Positions 40,119 to 47,985 of a stretch of DNA of 64,000 bases are shown piece after piece (the stretch's first letter is position 1; every line of letters begins with the position of its first letter). Origin of the DNA: Streptomyces sp. MA5143a. Lineage in GTDB: Bacteria; Actinomycetota; Actinomycetes; Streptomycetales; Streptomycetaceae. The stretch lies in assembly GCF_900290235.1 (NCBI RefSeq), contig NZ_OLMK01000067.1, positions 1 through 64,000 of the forward strand, written 5' to 3'. The notes under the pieces are model-generated. The model saw only the letters and a list, made by a program, of their open reading frames with translations, did not search any database and had not been told where the DNA came from. A program made the position numbers and the translations under genes.

Positions 40119-40705
40119 CCCCCTTCGCCGCGTCCGGGGCGGTGTGCGGGGCTGCGCCTCTGCGCTCGTCGGCCCCGCCCGTGTCCCGGACGCCCGTGTT
40201 CAAGTCCTGTGTGAAGTGCCGGCCGTCGGCCGCCGAATGGGCGGTCGGCGAAATCCGGCCGACGACGCCCGAGAAACCGAACCGGCCAGGAACTCGCCGC
40301 CGTCGGACGCGCTGGAATCACGGTGCAGCGATCCCGGAAATCGTGTGGATCTTGGTCGAAAACTGTGGACGACCCGACCGTTGTGAATATCGCCGTCACC
40401 CGAACGGGCGAGGCCCGCACGATCCCCGCAGTGCAGCACGACAGCTACACAAAGTGACGAATCCTATGGGGAGGCAGAGAAATGCCCACGAGAGCACAGG
40501 GCGGCCTCGCGGGCGGGAGAAGAGAAGGGAAAAAGTATCCGGACATGCGACGACCCCCGCCGGGGGGGAGAGCGGGGGTCGTCCCCACGGCCGACTCGGG
40601 GGGGGAGGAGTCGGGCCGGGTTAGCACGGTCGCGAACGATCCGTGACTTCCATGGTGTACCCGAGAGCCTTCTCAGGCAAACCCACGCGCCCCACACTAG
40701 CCCGA
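40119..40705. other. gene-free divergent interval holding the 6C RNA
   Basis: No protein gene is supported between ssd (minus) and the HAD phosphatase (plus). Short frames occur on both strands without ribosome sites. The purine-rich middle (40440-40620) is the 6C RNA described separately. Confidence 0.7.
40530..40620 (-). ncRNA. 6C RNA (actinobacterial small RNA)
   Basis: Read on the minus strand, two stem-loops follow each other. The first has CCGACTC/GAGTCGG (40614-40608 with 40597-40591) around a 10-base loop containing eight consecutive C. The second has a 12-bp stem GACGACCCCCGC/GCGGGGGTCGTC (40583-40572 with 40560-40549) around an 11-base loop with seven C. A run of five U lies at 40534-40530. 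Two hairpins each exposing six or more cytosines is the definition of the 6C motif (Weinberg and co-workers, 2007). Its place between ssd and a HAD phosphatase is the same as that of the mycobacterial B11/6C sRNA, between Rv3660c and Rv3661. C-rich loops pair with G-rich ribosome binding sites. Confidence 0.88.
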
Positions 40706-41542
40706 ATGGCGGGCGCATATGCTCAGCCCGTGGAAAACCACTCCTTGCCCCGCACAGCGGCCTTCTTTGACCTGGACAAGACGGTCATTGCGAAGTCGAG
40801 CACGCTCACGTTCAGCAAGTCGTTCTACCAAGGCGGCCTGATCAACCGCAGGGCCGCCCTGCGGACCGCATACACCCAGTTCGTGTTCCTCGCGGGCGGC
40901 GCCGACCACGACCAGATGGAGCGGATGCGGAAGTACCTCTCCGCGCTGTGCCGGGGCTGGAACGTCCAACAAGTGAAGGACATAGTCGCCGAGACCCTTC
41001 ACGATCTGATCGACCCGATCATCTACGACGAGGCCGCCTCCCTCATCGAGGAGCACCACACCGCCGGGCGGGACGTGGTGATCGTCTCCACGTCCGGCGC
41101 CGAGGTCGTCGAGCCGATCGGCGAGCTGCTCGGCGCGGACCGCGTGGTGGCGACCCGGATGGTCGTCGGCGACGACGGTTGCTTCACCGGCGAGGTGGAG
41201 TACTACGCGTACGGCCCGACCAAGGCCGAGGCGGTCCGGGAGCTGGCCGAGTCGGAGGAGTACGACCTGGCGCACTGCTACGCGTACAGCGACTCGGCGA
41301 CGGACCTGCCGATGCTGGAGGCCGTGGGGCACCCGCACGCGGTCAACCCGGACCGGACACTCCGCCGGGAGGCCCTCGCGCGCGGGTGGCCGATTCTGGA
41401 CTTCCACCGCCCGGTGCGGCTGAAGCAGCGGTTCGCCGTCCGGCCCCGGCCCGCCCTGCTCGCGGCGGCGGCCATAGGTGCGGCGGCGGCCACCGCGGGG
41501 CTCGTCTGGTACGCGAGTCGGCGCCGGGTGGCGACCGCCTGA
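40706..41542 (+). CDS. HAD-superfamily IB hydrolase (Rv3661-like)
   Basis: A 278-residue phosphatase of HAD subfamily IB, related to SerB and CicA. Motif I is AAFFDLDKTVIAKSS (D-x-D-x-T/V), motif II VIVSTSGAEVV, motif III Lys in PTKAEAVRELA, and the acidic motif in YAYSDSATDLPML. A C-terminal hydrophobic helix (ALLAAAAIGAAAATAGLVWY) anchors it to the membrane, unlike SerB. Starts possible are ATG 40706 and GTG 40730; the latter gives ENHSLPRTAAFFDLDKT directly. The substrate is unknown; phosphoserine or lysophospholipid-like phosphomonoesters are options. The gene is divergent from ssd with the 6C RNA between. Confidence 0.88.
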   Translation: MAGAYAQPVENHSLPRTAAFFDLDKTVIAKSSTLTFSKSFYQGGLINRRAALRTAYTQFVFLAGGADHDQMERMRKYLSALCRGWNVQQVKDIVAETLHDLIDPIIYDEAASLIEEHHTAGRDVVIVSTSGAEVVEPIGELLGADRVVATRMVVGDDGCFTGEVEYYAYGPTKAEAVRELAESEEYDLAHCYAYSDSATDLPMLEAVGHPHAVNPDRTLRREALARGWPILDFHRPVRLKQRFAVRPRPALLAAAAIGAAAATAGLVWYASRRRVATA

Positions 41543-41711
41543 CCACGCCGGACGACCAGGGCCGATTCACCCTCTTTGAAGGCAAAAGTAAAGAACCACA
41601 GCAAGGGGTTCCGCTTGCTCCGGTCCTGGAGTAGAAAGGATTCAAGGCCCGCGAGACCAAAGGACGTCCGAGAGGATCACCTTTAATAACTCATTTTGGC
41701 CCCACGGACCT
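41543..41711. other. spacer after the HAD gene
   Basis: Contains an A-rich stretch (41575-41640, GGCAAAAGTAAAGAACC) and an AT-rich section TTTAATAACTCATTTT at 41682-41697 that probably belongs to the promoter of the small RNA downstream. No gene seen. Confidence 0.5.
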
Positions 41712-41880
41712 AGCATGAACACTGGGCACCCACGCGACGTCGACCCGTCGATTACGGGCCAGCCGCACCAGGTGACGGGCACAAGTTCCCGACCTGATGG
41801 GCACATATCGAGGACGCTTGGTAACCCGGTGGACATGCCAGCGGCGGTACGAATTCTCGTACCGCCGCAACCTTTTTTGG
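41712..41880 (+). ncRNA. 6S-like RNA (scr3559-type)
   Basis: A transcription unit without a reading frame. TAGCAT at 41711-41716 could be a -10 box. The RNA ends in a textbook terminator: 12-bp stem GCGGCGGTACGA/TCGTACCGCCGC (41841-41852 and 41857-41868) with a 4-base loop and six U (41873-41878). The 5' part (CTGGGCA at 41722-41728, CCAC at 41730-41733) pairs with the 3' part (GTGG 41829-41832, TGCCAG 41836-41841), and a central arm CAGGT..CGGG/CCCG..ACCTG closes a loop, giving the long interrupted rod of 6S RNA. S. coelicolor has a 6S-like RNA named scr3559 at this locus (from memory). The 5' end is approximate. 6S RNA binds RNA polymerase holoenzyme by mimicking an open promoter. Confidence 0.7.
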
Positions 41881-41886
41881 CGGTTT

Positions 41887-42720
41887 CTACGCCGCTCCGC
41901 GCTGCAGTGCCTCACACACCGCCGTCGACTCCCGCGCACCCAGTTCGATCGCCCTGCCGCAGTGGGCGATCCAGGCGGCCATTCCCTCGGGGGTTCCGGA
42001 GACATAGCCGTCCAGGGCGGCGCGATAGGCGGCGCGGCCGAGTTCCGCGTGACCGACCTCCGCCGGGCAGACCGACTTGGGGTCGAGGCCGCTGCCGACC
42101 AGGACGATCCGCTCGGCCGCAAGCGCGACGAGGCCGTTGTGGAAGCCGAAGGGCCGCACGGCGACCAGCTCACCGTGCACGACTGCCGCAGTGACCAGGG
42201 CGGGAGCCGCACTGCCCCGGATGATCAGCTCGGCGAGGCCGTCGAGACGCCCGGAGACCTCCGCCGCGCTCGGCAACGGCAGTTCCACCAGGGGCTCGTC
42301 GACGGGTTCGCCGTCCTGGCGGGGACGCCCCACGCGCACGTGGTCCTCGCCGGCCGCCACCAGATGCAGCCGGGCCAGCACCCGCAGGGGCGACTGCCGC
42401 CAGATGGACAGCAGTTGGCCGGCCTCGGCGGTCAGCCGCAGCGCGGCACCCACGGTGCGCGCCTCGCCGTCGCCCCCCTGCCCGCTGAAGTCACTGCGCC
42501 GTCGCACCTCTTCGAGCGCCCAGTCGGCGCCGGACAGCGCGGCCGAGCCGCGCGCGCCGCGCAAGGCGGCCTCGGAGGTGACCGCGTTGCTGCGCCGCCG
42601 CATGACTCGGTGACCGTAGACCCGGTCCACGGCCTTGCGTACGGACTCCACGGACTCGGCCACGCCGGGAAGCTCGGCGAGGGCCGCGAGCGGATCGGCG
42701 GTCGCACCTGTCGTACTCAT
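41887..42720 (-). CDS. Fic-fold-like protein, Rv3662c-type
   Basis: A 277-residue protein. Near residues 190-215, VHGELVAVRPFGFHNGLVAL resembles the Fic motif H-x-F-x-(D/E)-G-N-G-R-x-x-R but the catalytic His and Gly-Asn-Gly are altered (R-P-F-G-F-H-N-G), so AMP-transfer activity is doubtful. The rest is helical (LRLTAEAGQLLSIWRQSP and SAAEVSGRLDGLAELI). It was annotated as oxidoreductase in some genomes, which I do not see supported. It is divergent from the MinD/CooC-like ATPase with about 100 bases between. The same two-gene neighbourhood after the HAD phosphatase is conserved in mycobacteria. Confidence 0.75.
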   Translation of the reverse strand: MSTTGATADPLAALAELPGVAESVESVRKAVDRVYGHRVMRRRSNAVTSEAALRGARGSAALSGADWALEEVRRRSDFSGQGGDGEARTVGAALRLTAEAGQLLSIWRQSPLRVLARLHLVAAGEDHVRVGRPRQDGEPVDEPLVELPLPSAAEVSGRLDGLAELIIRGSAAPALVTAAVVHGELVAVRPFGFHNGLVALAAERIVLVGSGLDPKSVCPAEVGHAELGRAAYRAALDGYVSGTPEGMAAWIAHCGRAIELGARESTAVCEALQRGAA

Positions 42721-42819
42721 GAGTACGACCCTACGCGCCTTGGCCGCCGACCCCTCGAAGGAGTGGTCTTCCTTCCGGTCGATACACCGTTGGCGATCAT
42801 CCGACTACCGTTGGTGAAC

Positions 42820-43800
42820 ATGAAAATTGCTTTCGTCGGGAAGGGCGGGAGTGGCAAGACCACGCTGTCCTCCCTGTTCATCCGCCATCTCGCCGCCTCC
42901 GGTGCCCCGGTCGTGGCCATCGACGCGGACATCAACCAGCATCTCGGGGCCGCCCTGGGGCTGGACGACTCGGAGGCCGCGGAGCTCCCGGCCATGGGCG
43001 AGCGGCTCTCGCTGATCAAGAACCATCTCCGCGGCTCCAACCCGCGGATCACCTCCGCCGAGACGATGATCAAGACGACGCCGCCCGGCGAGGGCTCCCG
43101 GCTGGTGCGGATCTGCGACCCCAACCCGATCTACGACGCCTGCGCCCGGCCGGTGGAACTCGACGGCGGGGCCGTCCGTTTGATGGTCACCGGCCCCTTC
43201 ACCGACTCCGACCTCGGGGTGGCCTGCTACCACTCCAAGACGGGAGCGGTGGAGCTGTTCCTGAACCACCTGGTGGACGGCCGCGACGAGTACGTGGTGG
43301 TCGACATGACGGCCGGTTCCGACTCCTTCGCGTCCGGCATGTTCACCCGCTTCGACATGACGTTCCTCGTCGCCGAGCCGACCCGGAGGGGGGTCTCCGT
43401 CTACCGCCAGTACAAGGAGTACGCCAGTGACTACGGCGTCGCCCTGAAGGTCATCGGCAACAAGCTGCGGGGCGACGACGACCTCGACTTCCTCCGCGCC
43501 GAGATCGGGGACGACCTGCTGGTCACCGTCGGCCACTCGGACTGGGTGCGCGCCCTGGAGAAGGGCCGCCCGCCCCGCTTCGAGCACCTGGAGGAATCCA
43601 ACCGCCGCGCGCTGCACGCGCTGCACGAGGCGGCGGACGCCACGTACGAGCTGCGCGACTGGGAGCGCTACACCCGTCAGATGGTGCACTTCCACCTGAA
43701 GAACGCGAGCGGCTGGGGCAATGAGCGGACCGGGGCCGACCTGGCGTCGCAGATCGACCCCGACTTCGTCCTCGGCGAGCAGCTCGCGGCCGCGGTCTGA
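42820..43800 (+). CDS. MinD/CooC-type P-loop ATPase
   Basis: A 326-residue protein that begins MKIAFVGKGGSGKTTLSSLF, a deviant Walker A of the SIMIBI class with the signature Lys of MinD/ParA/CooC. A' motif VVAIDADINQHLGAALG, and Walker B EYVVVDMTAGSDSF. It lacks DNA-binding or membrane segments. The ATG at 42820 lies only 6 bases from a possible GTG and no ribosome site is visible, so the transcript may be leaderless. CooC-like ATPases insert nickel or mature metalloenzymes; septum or chromosome positioning is the alternative. The substrate is unknown. Divergent from the Fic-like gene. Confidence 0.88.
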   Translation: MKIAFVGKGGSGKTTLSSLFIRHLAASGAPVVAIDADINQHLGAALGLDDSEAAELPAMGERLSLIKNHLRGSNPRITSAETMIKTTPPGEGSRLVRICDPNPIYDACARPVELDGGAVRLMVTGPFTDSDLGVACYHSKTGAVELFLNHLVDGRDEYVVVDMTAGSDSFASGMFTRFDMTFLVAEPTRRGVSVYRQYKEYASDYGVALKVIGNKLRGDDDLDFLRAEIGDDLLVTVGHSDWVRALEKGRPPRFEHLEESNRRALHALHEAADATYELRDWERYTRQMVHFHLKNASGWGNERTGADLASQIDPDFVLGEQLAAAV

Positions 43801-43821
43801 CCCGCGACCCGCCGCCGTCCG

Positions 43822-45150
43822 CTACTTCGACCGGCCCGCCCGGGCACCCGGGGCGCCCTTGGGGGCCGGCGCCGGTCCACTCGCCAGGAAGGCGTCCCAG
43901 CCCTCCTTCGGGGACCGGCCGACACCGAGGGTGCGCAGCTTGTCCAGGACCTCCGGGTCCTGGGCGTCGAGCCAGTCGACGAGCTGCCGGAACGAGACAC
44001 AGCGCACGTCCGGCTTGCCGCAGACGGTCTTGATGGTCTCCTCGACGGCCCGCATGTAGACACCGCCGTTCCAGGACTCGAAGTGGTTGCCGATGATCAG
44101 GGGCGCGCGGTTGCCCGCGTAGGCGCGTTCGAAGCCCGCGAGCAGCCCGTCCCGGAACTGGTCGCCCCAGTACTGCCGCTTGTCCGTGGAGCCCGCACGG
44201 GCACCGGACTGGTTGACATAGAAGTTGTAGTCCATGGTGAGCGTTTCGAAGGCGCGGCCGGGCATCGGGACCAATTGCATGGACAGGTCCCACAGTCCGT
44301 CCTTCTTCTCGGGCCAGACCTGGTCCCTCACGCCGCTGGTGTCGTAGCGGAAACCCAGTTCGCGGGCGGCCCGCATGAAGTTGGTCTGGCCCTCCAGGCA
44401 GGGGGTGCGGGCGCCGATCAGCTCCCTGTCGTAGTCGAAGGGCAGCGGTTCGGCCTTGCCCGTGCCCGTGTTGGTCTTCCATGCCTTCACGAACGACTTG
44501 GCCTGGGCGATCTCGCTCTTCCAGTCCTCGACCGACCATTCGCCGACCCCGCCACCCTTGCCGCAGAAGTGGCCGTTGAAGTGGGTGCCGATCTCGTTGC
44601 CCTCCAGCCAGGCTCCGCGCAGCTGCTCCACGGTGTCCTTGATCCCGCGGACATCGTTGAAGCCGATGTCGGAGCGGCCCGGCGAGTGCTGCGGCGGACG
44701 GTAGAGATCCCGCTTCTCCTCCGGGAGCATGTACACGCCGCTCAGGAAGTACGTCATGGTGGCGTTGTTGGCGCGGGCCACCTCGCGGAAGTGTGAGAAG
44801 AGGCGCTGGCTGTCCTCGCCGGCGCCGTCCCAGGAGAAGACCACGAACTGCGGGGGCTTCTGACCCGGCTTCAACCGTTCGGGCCTGCGCAGATGCGGCT
44901 GCGTGCCGGTGTACGCGGTGGACCCGTCGCCGATGAGCCGCACCGGGGCCTTGGGCGGGGCAGGAGCGCCCCCCTCCACTCGGGGCGCCGCCTCCTTGCC
45001 GCCGCGCGCGCCCTGCATGCCTTCCTTCCCCGTGCTGTTGGCGCCGGCCGAACCGGCGGCGCCCGTGTCGCCGGAGCCACAGCCGGCGAGCGCCGCGGCG
45101 CAGGTCGCGGCGAGTGTCACACCGACGGCGATCCTCTGGATGACGGCCAT
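43822..45150 (-). CDS. secreted lipoprotein polysaccharide deacetylase (NodB-like)
   Basis: A 442-residue lipoprotein: signal peptide with ALAGCGSG lipobox, a Gly/Ala/Pro linker to about residue 75, then a NodB-like catalytic domain. Motif 1 is FVVFSWDGAGEDSQRLFSHF with the metal/catalytic Asp, motif 2 NEIGTHFNGHFCGKGGG with two His that could bind the metal, and motif 3 with DYDRELIGARTPCLEGQ (R-x-P-x). NPLI-type residues IIGNHFESWNGGVY near the C-terminus complete the site. It should deacetylate a cell wall or surface glycan such as peptidoglycan GlcNAc. A Cys-rich middle (HFCGKGGG, RTPCLEG, KTVCGKPDVRCVS) suggests disulphides. Ends in a basic Pro/Ala tail. Confidence 0.9.
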   Translation of the reverse strand: MAVIQRIAVGVTLAATCAAALAGCGSGDTGAAGSAGANSTGKEGMQGARGGKEAAPRVEGGAPAPPKAPVRLIGDGSTAYTGTQPHLRRPERLKPGQKPPQFVVFSWDGAGEDSQRLFSHFREVARANNATMTYFLSGVYMLPEEKRDLYRPPQHSPGRSDIGFNDVRGIKDTVEQLRGAWLEGNEIGTHFNGHFCGKGGGVGEWSVEDWKSEIAQAKSFVKAWKTNTGTGKAEPLPFDYDRELIGARTPCLEGQTNFMRAARELGFRYDTSGVRDQVWPEKKDGLWDLSMQLVPMPGRAFETLTMDYNFYVNQSGARAGSTDKRQYWGDQFRDGLLAGFERAYAGNRAPLIIGNHFESWNGGVYMRAVEETIKTVCGKPDVRCVSFRQLVDWLDAQDPEVLDKLRTLGVGRSPKEGWDAFLASGPAPAPKGAPGARAGRSK

Positions 45151-45442
45151 CTTCCGCCCACCTTCTTCCTTTGCTCAGGGGCAGAGGGGCCAAGATCACA
45201 CAGAGTGCCGATCAAATTAATATGACAAGCCGATGAAATGCATGATTCATTCTCCTGAGTGATCTGATCACCCATTTGCCGCGAATGTCCTTGCATGACC
45301 TTTACTCTGCATTACGATTCATTTACTGAGCGTTGAGAAATCCCGCCGCTGTACGCCGTGACCCACGGCCGCGACCCGCCCCCCGCCCAAGCGGGGGGAC
45401 CACCTGTTCCGCGACCGCGCAGCCCCGGAGGAGACGGGAAAC
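45151..45442. promoter_or_regulatory. A/T-rich divergent promoter region with GTGATC-T-GATCAC palindrome
   Basis: The gap between the deacetylase and SulP-carbonic anhydrase genes is unusually A/T-rich (45200-45330). A perfect 13-base palindrome, GTGATCTGATCAC, lies at 45259-45271. A looser ATGAA...TTCAT repeat flanks 45233-45250. The palindrome resembles GntR/FadR-type operators (GT-N-AC core). No regulator gene is adjacent. Confidence 0.55.
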
Positions 45443-47815
45443 ATGTCCGCCTGCGTCCCCACCCACGCCCCCGACTCCAGCCCGCATCGGGCGGAGTCCG
45501 AGCACCAACCGCACAGCCCGCCCGAGCGACCCCGCCGGTTCCGCGTCGCGGGCGCCGATGTGTCCGCGTCCATCGCGGTCTTCCTGATCGCCCTCCCCCT
45601 GTCCCTGGGCATCGCCCTGGCCACCGGCGCGCCCCTCCAGGCCGGCCTCGTCGCCGCCGCCGTCGGGGGCCTCGTCGCCGGACGCCTCGGCGGCTCACCA
45701 CTCCAGGTCAGCGGTCCGGCCGCCGGTCTGACCGTTGTCACCGCCGACCTCATCCACCAGTACGGCTGGCGCACCACCTGCGCCGTCACCGTGCTCGCCG
45801 GGCTCTCCCAACTCGGCCTGGCGCAGCTGCGCGTGGCCCGCTCGGCGCTCGCCGTGAGCCCCGCGATCGTGCACGGCATGCTCGCCGGCATCGGTGTCAC
45901 CATCGCCGTCGCCCAGTTGCACATCGTGCTCGGCGGCACGCCGCAGAGCGCCGTCCTCGACAACGTCGGCGCACTGCCCGCCCAGTTGGCGCACCTGCAT
46001 CCCGCCGCCGTCTCCATGAGCGCGCTCACCCTCGCCCTGCTCTTCGCCTGGCCCCGGCTCCCCGGCCCCGTCGGCCGGCGGCTGCGCAGCGTCCCCGCCG
46101 CCCTCGTCGCCGTCGCGGGCGCCACGGCGGCCGCCGTGCTCGCCGGGCTCAGCCTGCCCAAGGTCGAGTTGCCCGCCTGGCGCAGCCATGCCCTCGCCGG
46201 GCTGCCCGAAGGCCCCGTGCTCGGTCTGGTCGCCGCCGTCCTCACCACGACCCTGGTGTGCAGCGTGCAGTCGCTGCTCGGTGCCGTCGCCATGGACAAG
46301 CTGGCGGCGGGCCGGACCGACGTACGGCGCTCGGACCTCGACCGCGAGCTGCGCGGTCAGGGCGCGGCCAACGTCATCTCCGGAGCCCTCGGGGGCCTGC
46401 CCATCGCCGGCGTCGCCGTCCGCAGCACGGCCAACGTCCGCGCCGGCGCCGTCAGCCGGAACTCCACGATGCTGCACGGCGTCTGGGTGGTGGCGGCCGC
46501 GCTGTTCCTGGTCCCCGCCCTGGAGTTGATCCCCCTCGCGTCGCTCGCCGCGCTGGTGATGGCCGTCGGGCTCCAGATGGTGTCCCTGCACCACATCCGC
46601 ACGGTGACCCGCCACCGAGAGGTGCTCGTCTACGCGGCCACGACCCTCGGGGTCGTCCTCCTCGGGGTGCTGGAAGGCGTCGCGCTCGGCATCGCCGTGG
46701 CCGTCGGCGTCGCCCTGCACCGCCTCACCCGCACCCGCATCACCCACGAGGAGAAGGACGGGGCCCACCACGTCCATGTCCGGGGGCAGTTGACGTTCCT
46801 CGCCGTGCCCCGGCTCAGCCGGGCCCTCCACCAGGTCCCGCAGGGTGCCGAGACGGTGGTGGAGCTGGACGGGTCGTTCATGGACCACGCGGCGTACGAG
46901 TCCCTCCAGGACTGGCAGCACGCCCACCGCGCGCGCGGGGGCTCCGTGGAGATCACCGGACGCTCCGGGACCCGGATCGCCGAACCCGCGGGCACCTCCG
47001 CGGCCGGCTGCCGCTGTCGGCCCTGGACGGCGTGGCGCAACCACCAGTGCGCGGCCCCGGCACCCACCCCCGCCGGCAGCCCGGCCGAGGAGCCGGCCGA
47101 AGGGCCGAGCAGCCATCAACTGGCCCGCGGGATCAGCGCGTTCCAGACCAACACCGCACCTCTGGTGCGCCGCGAGCTGGCGCGGCTCGCGCGGGAGGGC
47201 CAGCAGCCCTCGCAGCTCTTCCTCACCTGCGCCGACTCCCGGCTCGTCACCTCGATGATCACGTCCAGCGGCCCCGGCGACCTCTTCGTCGTACGCAATG
47301 TCGGCAATCTGGTGCCCATGCCTGGTGAGGAGAGCGCCGACGACTCGGTGGCGGCGGCCATCGAGTACGCGGTGGAGGTGCTGAAGGTGCGGTCCATCAC
47401 CGTCTGCGGGCACTCCGGCTGCGGTGCGATGCAGGCCCTGCTCACCACCGATCCCCGCGGCTCCCAGACCCCCCTCAGACGATGGCTGCGGCACGGCCTG
47501 CCCAGCCTGGAGCGCGCCACCGACAAGAACCGGCCCTGGGCGCGTATCGCCGGACGCGAGCCGGCCGACGCGGTCGAGCAGCTGTGCCTGACCAACGTCA
47601 TCCAGCAGTTGACGCATCTACGGGCGCACGACTGCGTCGAGCGCGCCCTGCGCGAGGGCACGCTCGAACTGCACGGGATGTACTTCCACGTGGGCGAGGC
47701 CCAGGCCTACCTGCTCACGGAGGACGCGCCGGACAGCGGAGTCTTCGACCGAGTGGCCGGAACGACGGGAGAGGCGGGGTCGAAGGGGACAGTTCTGCAC
47801 GACACGCGCGTCTGA
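45443..47815 (+). CDS. SulP-type anion transporter fused to beta-carbonic anhydrase
   Basis: A 790-residue two-enzyme protein. The first 430 residues are a SulP/SLC26 transporter with about 11-12 helices (VSASIAVFLIALPLSLGIAL, SVQSLLGAVAMDKLAAGRTD, and NVISGALGGLPIAG). A STAS domain follows (about 437-515). After a Cys-rich linker, residues 560-760 are a beta-class carbonic anhydrase: CADSRL (Zn Cys, catalytic Asp-Arg) and ITVCGHSGCGAMQALL (Zn His and Cys). Carbonic anhydrase interconverts CO2 and bicarbonate, so the fusion couples HCO3- supply directly to the transporter. The ATG has GGAGACGGGAAAC upstream. Terminated by a strong hairpin. Confidence 0.95.
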   Translation: MSACVPTHAPDSSPHRAESEHQPHSPPERPRRFRVAGADVSASIAVFLIALPLSLGIALATGAPLQAGLVAAAVGGLVAGRLGGSPLQVSGPAAGLTVVTADLIHQYGWRTTCAVTVLAGLSQLGLAQLRVARSALAVSPAIVHGMLAGIGVTIAVAQLHIVLGGTPQSAVLDNVGALPAQLAHLHPAAVSMSALTLALLFAWPRLPGPVGRRLRSVPAALVAVAGATAAAVLAGLSLPKVELPAWRSHALAGLPEGPVLGLVAAVLTTTLVCSVQSLLGAVAMDKLAAGRTDVRRSDLDRELRGQGAANVISGALGGLPIAGVAVRSTANVRAGAVSRNSTMLHGVWVVAAALFLVPALELIPLASLAALVMAVGLQMVSLHHIRTVTRHREVLVYAATTLGVVLLGVLEGVALGIAVAVGVALHRLTRTRITHEEKDGAHHVHVRGQLTFLAVPRLSRALHQVPQGAETVVELDGSFMDHAAYESLQDWQHAHRARGGSVEITGRSGTRIAEPAGTSAAGCRCRPWTAWRNHQCAAPAPTPAGSPAEEPAEGPSSHQLARGISAFQTNTAPLVRRELARLAREGQQPSQLFLTCADSRLVTSMITSSGPGDLFVVRNVGNLVPMPGEESADDSVAAAIEYAVEVLKVRSITVCGHSGCGAMQALLTTDPRGSQTPLRRWLRHGLPSLERATDKNRPWARIAGREPADAVEQLCLTNVIQQLTHLRAHDCVERALREGTLELHGMYFHVGEAQAYLLTEDAPDSGVFDRVAGTTGEAGSKGTVLHDTRV

Positions 47816-47843
47816 ACCGTTTCTCCCGCCGGTCCGTGACAAC

Positions 47844-47871
47844 GGGTGGCCCCATGTACGTGGGGCCACCC
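47844..47871 (+). terminator. rho-independent-like hairpin after SulP-carbonic anhydrase
   Basis: GGGTGGCCCCA / TGGGGCCACCC, an 11-bp perfect stem with a 6-base loop, starts 29 bases past the stop codon. No U-run follows. Confidence 0.85.
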
Positions 47872-47985
47872 ACTCACAGGTCTAAACCAATCCGGGGAAG
47901 GCCCTTGTCATCGGGGGTCCGGGTCTGATGAGCTGTGGCCTGGGACACAACGGTCGCCCCGGCAAAGCACCGCGAGGGAGATGTC

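Noticed and set aside
41797..42819. Long N-terminal extension of the MinD/CooC-type ATPase
   Set aside because: It would run antisense through the Fic-like gene. The P-loop begins seven residues after the ATG at 42820, which is the normal place for this family.
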